Shown here one piece after another: positions 1 to 8,533 of a stretch of 64,000 nucleotides of DNA. Made by a program: the position numbers and the translations under genes. This DNA comes from Actinomycetota bacterium (GTDB taxonomy: Bacteria > Actinomycetota > Thermoleophilia > Solirubrobacterales > 70-9), in NCBI GenBank assembly GCA_018268675.1, contig JAFDWB010000089.1, positions 62,001-126,000 of the forward strand, read 5' to 3'. Position 1 is the stretch's first letter; every line of letters begins with the position of its first letter. The notes below the pieces were generated by a model that saw only the letters and a program-made list of their open reading frames with translations, was not told the origin of the DNA and did not search any database.

Positions 1-404
1 TCGAGCGCCGCCCGCGCCCGCCGCCGCTCGCGCCGGCCCGACAGCCACCAGCTACCCTCGTAGCCGCCGTCGAGGGCGAGGTTGTCGACCACGTCGAGGT
101 CGCCGACCAGGCCCAGGTCCTGGTGGATGAAGTGCGCGCCCGGGGCCCCGGCGGGCGCGCCCAGCTCGAACGGCCGGCCGTGCATCGACGCCGACCAGCC
201 CGGCTCCGGCCGGTGGTACCCGGCGAGGATCTTGATCAGCGTCGACTTGCCCGACCCGTTCGGCCCGAGCAGGGCGTGGATCTCTCCACGCCGCAGCTCG
301 AGGTCGACGTCGTCGAGCGCCCGCTGTCCCTGGAAGACCTTGGAGACGCCCTCCAGGGACAGCGAGACGGTTGCGCTCGGGGCGGTGGCGTCAGCCGCCC
401 ACAT
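1..404 (-). CDS. Sugar ABC transporter ATP-binding protein (N-terminal part, cut by window edge)
   Basis: About 134 N-terminal residues are visible; the frame runs off the window. The sequence has the Walker A motif GPNGSGKST near residue 48, followed by an HQDLGLV-type Q-loop, as in RbsA/MglA-like ATPases that energise uptake of sugars or related polar solutes. The ATG at 404 overlaps the end of the binding-protein gene by 14 bases, so the two are translationally coupled. The signature and Walker B motifs would lie outside the window. Substrate unknown; the neighbouring monooxygenase genes suggest it may not be a classical sugar. Confidence 0.85.
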   Translation of the reverse strand, partial: MWAADATAPSATVSLSLEGVSKVFQGQRALDDVDLELRRGEIHALLGPNGSGKSTLIKILAGYHRPEPGWSASMHGRPFELGAPAGAPGAHFIHQDLGLVGDLDVVDNLALDGGYEGSWWLSGRRERRRARAAL

Positions 405-1557
405 GCCAGGCCTTGAGGAAGGCCGCCGGCACCCCGGGGGTGTCGGCAACGCCCTTTTCGGAGGCGTTCGACGAGTTGACGATCCGGTGCCAACCGGCGG
501 GGTAGTCTTCGAAGGAGACCCCCTGTTCGATCCGCGCGATCGCGTCGATCGCCCGGTAGCCGCTCGCCGCCGTCTCCTCCGCGATCTGGGTCCATTCGCC
601 CCCGGTCTGGATTTCCTTCAGGTTGGTCGGATGGGGGACGCGGGCGCCGATTTTCACGCCCTTGATGCCCGCCGCGGCGAGCGCCTGCGGCACCCCGGTG
701 GCGAAGTCGGAGATCGCGAAGATCGCGTATTCGGTTTCCGGGTGGGCCTGCAGGTAGCTGACCACCTGGCTCGGGATCGCTTTGCCGATCTGCAAGGCCG
801 AGACCTTCAGCACTTCGAAGGAGCCGCCGGCCGCTTCGATCTGCTTCGCGTAGCCTTCTTCGACCGGCCCCATCAGCGTCTGCGGATCCCAGACGAAGAC
901 CGACTTGGCTTCGGCGCCGCCTTCGGCGAGCACCGCGTCACCGAGCAGTTCGCCGCTGACCTTGAGCTGCGGAGCGCCGTTGAAGACCGCCTTCAGGGCG
1001 CCGCCGGGGGCGTCCCAGGCGGCGATCGCCACCGCGGGGATCTTCTTCGCTTCGACTTCGGCGAGCTGCTTCTTGATGTTGGTGTTCGGGAAGAGGCCGG
1101 TGTAGACGATCGCTTCCGGTTCGCTCTGGAGCATGCTTTCCCAGGTCGACGCATACGATTCGGGCGTCACTTCGGCGACGTATGACTTGGTCTTCCAGCC
1201 GAGCGCGGCGGCCGCTTCTTCGGCGGCTTTGGTCGTTTCCTGGCAGGACGGGAAGCCGCAGGTGAGGACGGCGACGAATTTGCCCGCGGCGGGCTTCTTC
1301 GGCAGCGGCGCGACCTTGATCGCGGGCTGTGGTTTCGCCATCTTTTCGACTTCGGCTTTCGCCGCTTCGACCGCCGCCGCGCCGGAGGAGGCCGCGCCGC
1401 CGCCGCTTTCCGAGGCGGTGGTTTCCGACCCACTCGTCGTGGTGGTTTCGCTGCTCGACGATTCACTGCTGCCGCAGGCGCTCAGGGCGACCGCGGCGAC
1501 CAGCGCGAACAACACCGCCAACGGCACCAAGGCCCTCGTTCGACCACGCATCTCCAT
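391..1557 (-). CDS. ABC transporter periplasmic-binding-type lipoprotein
   Basis: A solute-binding protein of the sugar-binding Peripla_BP_4 type that would deliver its ligand to the ATPase/permease encoded downstream. The N-terminus has a basic stretch, a hydrophobic segment and the lipobox LSAC, followed by a Ser/Thr/Gly-rich linker typical of actinobacterial lipoproteins anchored outside the membrane. The ATG at 1557 (or 1551, two codons later) was chosen because an AGGAG Shine-Dalgarno sequence lies just upstream; a longer frame to 1647 would run through the promoter. The ligand cannot be read from the sequence. Confidence 0.85.
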   Translation of the reverse strand: MEMRGRTRALVPLAVLFALVAAVALSACGSSESSSSETTTTSGSETTASESGGGAASSGAAAVEAAKAEVEKMAKPQPAIKVAPLPKKPAAGKFVAVLTCGFPSCQETTKAAEEAAAALGWKTKSYVAEVTPESYASTWESMLQSEPEAIVYTGLFPNTNIKKQLAEVEAKKIPAVAIAAWDAPGGALKAVFNGAPQLKVSGELLGDAVLAEGGAEAKSVFVWDPQTLMGPVEEGYAKQIEAAGGSFEVLKVSALQIGKAIPSQVVSYLQAHPETEYAIFAISDFATGVPQALAAAGIKGVKIGARVPHPTNLKEIQTGGEWTQIAEETAASGYRAIDAIARIEQGVSFEDYPAGWHRIVNSSNASEKGVADTPGVPAAFLKAWHVGG

Positions 1558-1580
1558 CTCACTCCTCTCTGAATTCTCCG

Positions 1581-1667
1581 CAGAATTCTGCAATGCAGTT
1601 CGATATTCCCGACAGCAGACACTAGACGTAGTCCCCGTCTGCGTCAAGGAACAAGATTCGATATTCC
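1581..1667 (-). promoter_or_regulatory. Bracketed promoter of the binding-protein operon
   Basis: Reading leftward, a -35 box TTGACG (1647-1642) and a -10 box TAGTGT (1624-1619) are separated by exactly 17 bases. The 11-base direct repeat TTCGATATTCC occurs at 1599-1609 and 1657-1667, one copy on each side of the core promoter. A perfect palindrome CAGAATTCTG lies at 1581-1590, and a related CCAGAATTCG overlaps the upstream repeat. This looks like a repressor or dual-regulator site; the IclR gene at 7751 is the natural candidate. Confidence 0.65.
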
Positions 1668-1678
1668 AGAATTCGCTC

Positions 1679-3013
1679 TTATGTATCGGCGAACCGGTTG
1701 CGCGGCCGCGACAGCCCCAGCGACTCGCGCAGGGTGGCGCCCTCGTACTCGCGGTGGAACAGCCCGCGCCGCTGCAGCTCCGGGATCACCCGCCCGGTGA
1801 AGAGGTCCATCGAGGTCGGCATGTCGGCGAAGGTGACGTTGAAGCCGTCCGCCGCCCCGGCGTCGAGCCAGGCTTCGATCCGGTCGGCGATCTGCGTCGG
1901 CGTTCCTGCGATCGAGCCGAACCCGAGCGCGGCCGGGATCAGACCGCCGATCGTGAGGCCCTCGCGCTCGGCCTTCTCGACGAAGAACCGCTGCACCGAG
2001 GTGGTGCCGACGGCGGTGCCGATCTCCGGCAGCGGGCCGTCGCGGGGCAGGCCGGTGAGGTCGGTCTCGAGGAATGCGGAGAGCAGCTCGATCCCGACCC
2101 GCGGGTCGGCCAGCTCGTCCAGGCGCGCCGCCCGCTCGGCCGCCTCGGCCTCGGTCTCCCCCAGCACCAGGGTCAGCGACGGCAGCACCCTGAGGCCGTC
2201 GGGGTCGCGGCCGTGCGCCGCGGCGGCGGCGCGGATCTCCTCGCGGAACTCGCGCGCCCGCTCGGGCGTCGGTTGGATCGTGAAGATCAGCTCGCCGAAG
2301 CGCGCGGCGAAGTCGCGCCCGGTCGCCGAGGAGCCCGCCTGGGCGATCACCGGGTGCCCCTGCGGCGGGCGGGCGACGTTGAGCGGCCCGGTGACCGCGA
2401 CGTGCTCGCCGCGGATCGCCGCCGTGTGGAGCTTGGCCGGGTCGAAGGCGCGGCCCGACTCCTTGTCGAGCTCGAAGGCGTCGTCCTCGTAGCTGTCCCA
2501 GAGCGCCTGCACCGCGTCGACGAACTCGATCCCGCGGGCATAGCGCTCGGCGTGCGGGACGTGCTCGTCGCGGCCGAAGTGCTTGGCACCGGTGGGGAAG
2601 CCGCCGGTGACGATGTTCCAGCCCGCGCGGCCGCCGCTGATGTGGTCGAGCGAGGCGAGGCGGCGGGCGACGTGGTAGGGCTCGTCGTAGGTCGTGTTGG
2701 CGGTGAGGACGAGGCCGATCCGCTCGGTCCGCATCGCCAGCGCGGCGATCAACGTGAACGGCTCGAGCCGCGTCCCGGCGCCGGTGCGGGCGAGCGCCTC
2801 GGGGCTGATCTCGAGCCGGAAGCCGAGCGCGTCGGCGAGGAAGAAGGCGTGGAACTTGGCCCGTTCAGCCGCCTGGACGAGGCCGACCACGGTGGCCAGG
2901 TCCATCGCCCCGTCGGCGGGGCTCTCCGGCAGGCGCCAGGCGCCCGGGTGCATCCCGTTCCACTCCGGGGTGAAGAGGAGGAGCGCCTGTCGCCTGGTGT
3001 CGCCGGCCGCCAT
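1679..3013 (-). CDS. Flavin-dependent monooxygenase, NtaA/SnaA/DszA type
   Basis: About 444 residues of the bacterial luciferase-like superfamily, in the subgroup that uses reduced FMN supplied by a separate reductase to oxygenate nitrilotriacetate, dibenzothiophene sulfone and similar xenobiotics. Recognisable parts are the N-terminal LLFTPEWNGMHPGAWR segment, SGGRAGWNIVT near residue 125, and QAGSS in the flavin-binding region. It is clearly paralogous to the protein at 5744-7081. The ATG at 3013 follows the stop of the ThDP enzyme gene by 8 bases, so they are in one operon. The flavin reductase at 7205 is the likely partner. Substrate unknown. Confidence 0.88.
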   Translation of the reverse strand: MAAGDTRRQALLLFTPEWNGMHPGAWRLPESPADGAMDLATVVGLVQAAERAKFHAFFLADALGFRLEISPEALARTGAGTRLEPFTLIAALAMRTERIGLVLTANTTYDEPYHVARRLASLDHISGGRAGWNIVTGGFPTGAKHFGRDEHVPHAERYARGIEFVDAVQALWDSYEDDAFELDKESGRAFDPAKLHTAAIRGEHVAVTGPLNVARPPQGHPVIAQAGSSATGRDFAARFGELIFTIQPTPERAREFREEIRAAAAAHGRDPDGLRVLPSLTLVLGETEAEAAERAARLDELADPRVGIELLSAFLETDLTGLPRDGPLPEIGTAVGTTSVQRFFVEKAEREGLTIGGLIPAALGFGSIAGTPTQIADRIEAWLDAGAADGFNVTFADMPTSMDLFTGRVIPELQRRGLFHREYEGATLRESLGLSRPRNRFADT

Positions 3014-3021
3014 CGCCCGCC

Positions 3022-4719
3022 TCAGTAGCCGACGTAGGGAGAGGCGGACGTCTTCGGCTCGCGCCGACAGCGCGCGTCGAGGACCAGCGGCGCGCTCAGC
3101 GGCAGGCGCTCGGCGAGCGCCGCCTCGAGCTCCTCCGGCGTGCGCACCGTGACCCCGTCGACGCCGAGCGAGCGAGCGAGGTCGGCGAACTCGACCTCCC
3201 AGCCGAAATTCATCTCGAGCCCCGCCTCGATCACCGCCGGCGAGCGGGCGGCGAGGCTGGCGCGCATGCTCGACCAGCCGCCGTTGTTCAGCACCACCGC
3301 CAGCAGCGGCGCCCCGGCGACCTGGGCGGTCCAGATCGCCTGCACGCCGAACATGAAGCCGCCGTCGCCGACGATGCCGACCGTCGGCCGGGCCGGATCG
3401 GCGAGCTGGGCGCCGACCGCGGCGGGCAGCCCCCACCCCTGGCAGCTGCCGGAGGCGGAGAGGTAGAGCTCGCCGCGGGGGACCGGGAAGAACTCGCGGA
3501 CCAGGCGCACCGCGGTCGTGCTGTGGTCGAGCAGCAGGGTCTCCTCGGGGAGGTGCGCGCGCAGGATCGAGACCACCTCGGCGATGCTCATCGGCACCTC
3601 GCCGCGGACCGCCTCGGCTTTCGCCAGGATCGGGGCGCGCTCCTCGGCGATCAGCCGCTCGACCTCGGCCCGGCGCTCCGCCGCCCGCGCGGACGCGCCG
3701 GGGTCGGCCTCGAGCCGCGCCTCGACCGCGCCCGCCAGCGCGCGGGCGGCGGGCCCGGCCGGCAGCATCGCCGCCAGCTCGACCTCGACCACCTTGTTCA
3801 GCTCGCGGTCGGAGGACCCGATCCAGACGTGGCGCTTCGGCGCCCCGGCGGCGAGGATCTCGCCGTGGAAGGCCTCGTAGGTGTTGACGCCGACGTGGGC
3901 GACGAGGTCGACGCGGGCGAACAGGTCGACCGCCTCGGCGACCGAGCCCGCGAAGAGCGGATGGCGGCTCGGGGCGGGCAGGGTCGGCGGCTCGGGCTCG
4001 GCGACCACCGGGATGCCCCGGCGCTCGGCGAGCGCCAGCAGCGCCTCGGAGCCCCCTTCGACGATCGCGTCGCGGCCGACCACCAGGCACGGGAGCTCGG
4101 CAGCGGCGAAGAGGTCCGCGATCCGCCCCAGCTCGGGCGAGTCGGCGGCGGGCGGCGGGCTCAGCCGCACCGTCTCGGCGGGCGGCGCGTACTCGACCTC
4201 GGCGCCCCAGTAGTCGACCGGGATCGCGACGAAGGTCGGGCCGCAGGGCGGCGTGGTGGCGATCGCGTGGGCGCGCCGCAGCGCCTCCGGCACGCGGTCC
4301 GGGGTCGGCGGCATCCAGGCCCACTTGGTGACCGGCCGCATCGCCGCGACGATGTCTTCGATCTCCGCCCGGTGGTCGGCGCCGACCGCCCAGGACTCGG
4401 CCTGGGTCGCGGTCACCACCATCGGCACGCGGTCCCGCTGGGAGAGGAAGATCGAGCTCGCCGCGTTCAGCGTGCCGGTGCTCATGTAGAGGTTCAGGAA
4501 CGGCACCTTGCCGCTCGCCCGCGCCCAGCCGTCGGCGACCGCCGCCAGCGGGAACTCGTGCAGGCCGGTGACGTAGCGCAGGCCGGGGACCTTCGGCAGC
4601 TCCTCGAGCAGCGGGTAGATGCCGCGCCCGGGGATCGAGAAGAGAACCTCGCCGCCGAGGTCGACGATCGAGCGCAGGGTCGCCTCGGCGCAGTTGACCC
4701 GGGTCGCCGTCGCGTTCAC
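3022..4719 (-). CDS. ThDP-dependent decarboxylase/acetolactate-synthase-like enzyme
   Basis: About 565 residues with the three-domain layout of the acetolactate synthase/benzoylformate decarboxylase family: an N-terminal pyrimidine-binding domain containing the catalytic Glu in HEFPLAAVADGWA, a middle domain, and a C-terminal pyrophosphate-binding domain with the GDGGF...NN motif. It probably cleaves or decarboxylates a 2-oxo acid; the absence of a regulatory subunit gene argues against biosynthetic acetolactate synthase. The GTG start at 4719 overlaps the epimerase stop as GTGA. It sits between two monooxygenase genes, which suggests a ring- or chain-cleavage pathway. Confidence 0.8.
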   Translation of the reverse strand: MNATATRVNCAEATLRSIVDLGGEVLFSIPGRGIYPLLEELPKVPGLRYVTGLHEFPLAAVADGWARASGKVPFLNLYMSTGTLNAASSIFLSQRDRVPMVVTATQAESWAVGADHRAEIEDIVAAMRPVTKWAWMPPTPDRVPEALRRAHAIATTPPCGPTFVAIPVDYWGAEVEYAPPAETVRLSPPPAADSPELGRIADLFAAAELPCLVVGRDAIVEGGSEALLALAERRGIPVVAEPEPPTLPAPSRHPLFAGSVAEAVDLFARVDLVAHVGVNTYEAFHGEILAAGAPKRHVWIGSSDRELNKVVEVELAAMLPAGPAARALAGAVEARLEADPGASARAAERRAEVERLIAEERAPILAKAEAVRGEVPMSIAEVVSILRAHLPEETLLLDHSTTAVRLVREFFPVPRGELYLSASGSCQGWGLPAAVGAQLADPARPTVGIVGDGGFMFGVQAIWTAQVAGAPLLAVVLNNGGWSSMRASLAARSPAVIEAGLEMNFGWEVEFADLARSLGVDGVTVRTPEELEAALAERLPLSAPLVLDARCRREPKTSASPYVGY

Positions 4720-5747
4720 GAGCGCACCTCGGCCGCCGCGCCGGTCACCTCGGCCGCGTCCCTGATCCCCGCCGCCAGGTCGTAGGCGGCGGTGAAGCCG
4801 AGCGCCTGCGCGGCGGCGCGGGTGTCGAGCACGCCGGCGTAGTTGGCGACCAGGTGGCCGCGCTCGACGTCCTCGCCGGGCGCGTCGTCGTCGACCACCT
4901 CGATCTCCGGCACCGCCACCCCGGCCGCGCCGATCGCCGCGACCACGTCGCCCACCGAGGAGCCGACCCCGGTGCCGATGTTGAAGACGCGCCCGCTGCC
5001 GTCCTCGGCGGCGGTCGCCAGCTGCACCGCGCGGCCGACGTCGCGGTTGTAGACGAACTCGTCGAGCAGCTCGTGGTAGGCGAGGCGGGTGTAGCGGGCC
5101 TCGACCACGCGCCCTTCGATCGCGGCGCCGATCAGCCCCGCCGGCGCCTTGCCCGCGCCGCGCTTGAAGGGCCCGTAGGTGCTGGCGAAGCGCAGGGCCA
5201 CGAAGTCGAGCCCGAGGTGCTCGGCGTAATAGCGGCCGAGCTGCTCGGCGGCCAGCTTGGTGATCCCGTAGACGTCGGTCGGCCGACACTCGAAGCTCTC
5301 CGGGACCGGCTCGTAGTCGGGATGGCCGTGGGGGCCGGCGAAGGGCGCGTAGGCCGACTTCGAGCTGGCGTAGACGACCCGCGGGATCTCCAGCACGCGG
5401 GCGGCCTCGAGCAGGTTGACGGTGCCGTCGACGATCGTCCGCACCCCGAGCGGCGGGTTCGGCCGCTCGACGTAGGCGGCGTCCATCTGCCACGGCTTGG
5501 CGCTGGCGAGGTGGGCGATCACCTCGGGGCGGGCGCGCCGCAGCGCCGCGACCAGCTCCAGCGGCTGGGCGACGTCGGCCTCGACCCACTCGATCTCCTC
5601 GGCCAGCTCACCGAGGATCGCGCGGCCGAGCGAGGTGACGCCGCGGGTGAGGACCACCGGCTCGTCGCCGGCGGCGGCGATCTCGCGCACCGCCCAGGCG
5701 CCGATGATGCCGGTGCCGCCGGTGACCAGGATCCGCCGGCCGCTCAC
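4716..5747 (-). CDS. NAD-dependent epimerase/dehydratase family protein
   Basis: About 343 residues of the extended short-chain dehydrogenase family. The Rossmann motif TGGTGIIG is at the N-terminus, and the catalytic YGITK is near residue 160, preceded by the conserved SSKSAY strand. Members act on nucleotide sugars or on hydroxy/keto groups of small metabolites; no clear substrate motif is visible. GTGA overlaps at both ends couple it to the flanking monooxygenase and ThDP enzyme, so it likely performs a redox step in the same catabolic route rather than cell-wall sugar biosynthesis. Confidence 0.82.
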   Translation of the reverse strand: MSGRRILVTGGTGIIGAWAVREIAAAGDEPVVLTRGVTSLGRAILGELAEEIEWVEADVAQPLELVAALRRARPEVIAHLASAKPWQMDAAYVERPNPPLGVRTIVDGTVNLLEAARVLEIPRVVYASSKSAYAPFAGPHGHPDYEPVPESFECRPTDVYGITKLAAEQLGRYYAEHLGLDFVALRFASTYGPFKRGAGKAPAGLIGAAIEGRVVEARYTRLAYHELLDEFVYNRDVGRAVQLATAAEDGSGRVFNIGTGVGSSVGDVVAAIGAAGVAVPEIEVVDDDAPGEDVERGHLVANYAGVLDTRAAAQALGFTAAYDLAAGIRDAAEVTGAAAEVRS

Positions 5748-7081
5748 TTGACGGCCTCGCCCGCGAAGACGCTCGCCGGGCGCTCGAGCCCGAGGTTCTC
5801 GCGCAGGGTGCGGCCGCGGTACTCGGTCTGGAAGACGCCGCGCCGCTGCAGCTCGGGGACCACCTCGGCGCAGAACAGGTCCATCGACTCCGGCATGTCG
5901 GCGAAGGTGACGTTGAAGCCGTCGCAGGCCCCCTCCCGCACCCACTCCTCGATGTGGTCGGCGATCGTCCGCGGCGAGCCACCGACCGCACCCCAGCGGA
6001 GCATGAAGCTGATCAGCTCGCGGATCGTCAGGTCGTCGTCGCGGGCCTTGTCGACGAAGAATTTCTGCACCGTCTTCGTCCCCAGCTCGGTCTCCGGGAT
6101 GTCGGGCAGCGGGCCGTCGACATCGTGGCCGGAGAGGTCGTGGTCGATCATGCTGGAGAGGAGCTCGACGCCGACCTCGGGCGGCACCAGCGCGTCCATC
6201 TGGTCGAACTTGCGCTGCGCCTCGGCGTCGGTCGGCGCGACCACCAGGGTGAGCGCCGGGAGGATCAGGATCGAGTCCGGGCGGCGGCCGTAGGCGGCGA
6301 CCTTCGCGCGCATCCCTTCGCGGAAGGCGCGCGCTTTCGCCACCGTCGGCTGGAGCGTGAACATCACCTCGGCGAAGCGGGCGGCGAAGTCCTGGCCGAC
6401 CGGCGAGGAGCCCGCCTGGGCGAGCACCGGGTGCCCCTGGAGCGGCCGGGCGACGTTGAGCGGGCCCTCGAGCGAGATGTGGGCGCCGGCACGTCTGGCG
6501 ACGTGGAGCTTGTCGACGTCGAAGAAGACGCCCGACTCCTTGTCGCGGGGGAAGGCGTCGTCGTCGAAGCTGTCCCACAGCTCGAGCACCGCTTCGACGA
6601 ACTCGATCCCGCGCTCGTAGCGCAGGTCGTGCGCCATCAGCTCGTCGCGGCCGAAGTGGCGGGCGACGCCTTTGGTCCCGGTGGTGACGATGTTCCAGCC
6701 CGCGCGGCCGCCGGAGAGGTGGTCGAGTGAAGCGAAGCGGCGGGCGACCATGTAGGGCTCCTCGTAGGTCGTCCCCGCGGTCATGATCAGGCCGAGGCGC
6801 TCGGTCACCATCGCCATCGCCGCCATCAGGGTGAAGGGCTCGAAGCGGGCGGCGGTGCCGGTGCGGGCGAGGCCGGGGAGGCCGATGTCGAGGCGGAACC
6901 CGGTCGGGTCGGCGAGGAAGAAGCCGTGGAACTTGGCCGCCTCGGCCTGCTGCACGATCGACTTGACGACCGCGAGGTCCATCGCCCCGTCGGTGGGCGT
7001 CCCGTCGAGGCGCCATGCCCCCGGATGCATGCCGTTCCACTCCGGCGTGAAGAGCAGAACGGCCTGGCGTGTATCGCTCAT
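5744..7081 (-). CDS. Flavin-dependent monooxygenase, NtaA/SnaA/DszA type (second copy)
   Basis: About 445 residues, closely related along its whole length to the product of 1679-3013: same N-terminal LLFTPEWNGMHPGAW segment, same SGGRAGWNIVTTG and QAGSS segments. It is the first gene of the leftward operon, and an AAAGAGGGAG Shine-Dalgarno sequence precedes the ATG at 7081. Two such enzymes in one operon may catalyse consecutive oxygenations or act on two substrates. It needs FMNH2, for which the divergently transcribed flavin reductase is the obvious source. Confidence 0.88.
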   Translation of the reverse strand: MSDTRQAVLLFTPEWNGMHPGAWRLDGTPTDGAMDLAVVKSIVQQAEAAKFHGFFLADPTGFRLDIGLPGLARTGTAARFEPFTLMAAMAMVTERLGLIMTAGTTYEEPYMVARRFASLDHLSGGRAGWNIVTTGTKGVARHFGRDELMAHDLRYERGIEFVEAVLELWDSFDDDAFPRDKESGVFFDVDKLHVARRAGAHISLEGPLNVARPLQGHPVLAQAGSSPVGQDFAARFAEVMFTLQPTVAKARAFREGMRAKVAAYGRRPDSILILPALTLVVAPTDAEAQRKFDQMDALVPPEVGVELLSSMIDHDLSGHDVDGPLPDIPETELGTKTVQKFFVDKARDDDLTIRELISFMLRWGAVGGSPRTIADHIEEWVREGACDGFNVTFADMPESMDLFCAEVVPELQRRGVFQTEYRGRTLRENLGLERPASVFAGEAVK

Positions 7082-7121
7082 CTCCCTCTTTCCCCGTAGG
7101 ATTGTTGCGTCTTGCAGATCA

Positions 7122-7185
7122 CTGTTCTGCTGAGCGAGCATATTTGCCGCCCCTGGTAAAGTCAACAATGCAGAACAGAATTCTG
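7122..7185. promoter_or_regulatory. Divergent control region with bracketed promoter and palindromic operator
   Basis: Reading leftward toward the monooxygenase gene, -35 TTGACT (7165-7160) and -10 TATGCT (7142-7137) are 17 bases apart. An exact inverted repeat, CTGTTCTGC at 7122-7130 and GCAGAACAG at 7170-7178, flanks this core on both sides. The palindrome CAGAATTCTG at 7176-7185 is identical to the one upstream of the binding-protein gene. The shared layout suggests one regulator for both, probably the IclR protein encoded two genes away on the other side. Confidence 0.65.
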
Positions 7186-7204
7186 GACAGCATACGGAGA
7201 TCGA

Positions 7205-7744
7205 TTGACCTCGAACGGGGAGACAGGCAGGGTGGGAGCGCCGGCGGCGGAGGAGTTCCGCGACGTGATCGGCCACTTCGCCAGCGGCGTGACCGTGATC
7301 ACGACCAGCGCCGACGGCGAGCCGCTGGGCACGACGGCGAGCGCCGTCACCTCGCTCTCGCTCGAACCGCCGATGCTCCTCGTCTGCCTCAAACAGGACT
7401 CGGCGACCGGGGCGGCGATCGCCCGCGGCGGCCGCTTCGCGGTCAACATCCTGCACGAGGGCCAGGCCGAGCTGGCACGGCGCTTCGCCACCAAGGGGCC
7501 GGGCAAGTTCGACGGCGTGGCGGTCCTCGAGGGCGCGGCCGGGATGCCGCTGATCGCCGACGCCCTCGCCCAGGTGGAGTGCGAGGTGGCCGAGGAGGTC
7601 GTCGGCGGCACCCACTCCGTCTTCCTCGCCCACGTGCTGGGCGCGGCGGCGGCGGGCGGGCGGCCACTCGCCTACTTCCGCGGGCGCTTCGGCCGCCTCC
7701 GGCCGGCGGTAGAGTCCGACGCCCCGGATCGGGCAGGAAGCTGA
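7205..7744 (+). CDS. NAD(P)H:FMN oxidoreductase (flavin reductase domain)
   Basis: About 179 residues of the NtaB/HpaC/DszD flavin-reductase family, whose members pass free reduced FMN to two-component monooxygenases. The family core is seen in FRDVIGHFASGVTVIT and in TTASAVTSLSLEPPMLL, followed by FAVNIL. The TTG start at 7205 has GGAG five bases upstream; a GTG at 7232 also has a purine-rich sequence before it, so the start is uncertain by nine codons. The gene is divergent from the monooxygenase operon and upstream of iclR by 6 bases. Confidence 0.88.
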   Translation: MTSNGETGRVGAPAAEEFRDVIGHFASGVTVITTSADGEPLGTTASAVTSLSLEPPMLLVCLKQDSATGAAIARGGRFAVNILHEGQAELARRFATKGPGKFDGVAVLEGAAGMPLIADALAQVECEVAEEVVGGTHSVFLAHVLGAAAAGGRPLAYFRGRFGRLRPAVESDAPDRAGS

Positions 7745-7750
7745 GAGCGG

Positions 7751-8533
7751 ATGGCATCGAAAGCTGAGGCAGCGGAGAAACCGACCTACCCGATCGGCTC
7801 GGTCGACAGCGCCCTGCGCCTGCTGCTGCTGGTCGGCGAACACAAGCAGCTGCGGATCGCCGACGCGGCCGAGGAGCTCGGCGTCGCCCGCTCGACCGCG
7901 CACCGGCTGATGCAGATGCTCCAGTTCCACGGCTTCGTCAAACAGGACGAGGACTCGCGCGCCTACCGCGCCGGGCCGGTGCTCTTCAACATGGGCCTGC
8001 AGGTCGTGCGGAACCTCGACATCCGCCGCCACGCGCGGCCGGCGATCGAGGCGACCGCCGCCGAGCTGGGCGAGACCGTCCTCCTCTTCGTCCTCCAACA
8101 GGACGGCCACATCGCCTGCATCGACGGGGTCGAGAGCGAGAAATGGCTGCGGATCGGCAACCGGATCGGCGCCGTCCTGCCCGCCCACCAGACCGCCTGC
8201 GGCCTCGCCCTCCTCGCCGAGTACGAGCCCGAGCAGCTGAACCAGATCTACCCCGAGCATCACCTCGCCAACGGCGACGGCGCCGCGATCACCTGGAAGG
8301 AGTTCGAGAAGCGGCTGAAAGCGACGCGCAAGCTCGGGTACGCGGTGCAGAAAGGCGAGCTGGAGGCCGACGTCAGCGCCGTCGGGGCGGCGATCCGCGA
8401 CGAACGCGGGCACGCGAGCTTCGCCGTCAGCATCGCCATCCCGACCTCGAGGCTGGGCTCGGACTCGGGCCGCAAGCTGGGGGAAGCCGCGATTGCCTGC
8501 GCCGGACGGATCACCGCCGAGCTGCCCTGGTAG
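7751..8533 (+). CDS. IclR-family transcriptional regulator
   Basis: About 260 residues with the IclR layout: an N-terminal winged helix-turn-helix (residues about 18-75, with IADAAEELGVARSTAHRLM) and a C-terminal effector-binding domain. It lies 6 bases downstream of the flavin reductase gene and probably controls the divergent monooxygenase operon and the ABC importer, both of which have CAGAATTCTG near their promoters. Effector unknown; an aromatic or other pathway intermediate is likely by family habit. Confidence 0.9.
   Translation: MASKAEAAEKPTYPIGSVDSALRLLLLVGEHKQLRIADAAEELGVARSTAHRLMQMLQFHGFVKQDEDSRAYRAGPVLFNMGLQVVRNLDIRRHARPAIEATAAELGETVLLFVLQQDGHIACIDGVESEKWLRIGNRIGAVLPAHQTACGLALLAEYEPEQLNQIYPEHHLANGDGAAITWKEFEKRLKATRKLGYAVQKGELEADVSAVGAAIRDERGHASFAVSIAIPTSRLGSDSGRKLGEAAIACAGRITAELPW

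Noticed and set aside
82-1185. Long rightward open frame opposite the binding-protein gene
   Set aside because: It is the antisense shadow of the lipoprotein and ATPase genes, with low-complexity Arg/Asp/Gly-rich translation and no family resemblance.
3014-4324. N-terminal extension of the first monooxygenase
   Set aside because: The upstream frame is an Arg-rich shadow of the ThDP enzyme gene; the family N-terminus begins at the ATG at 3013.
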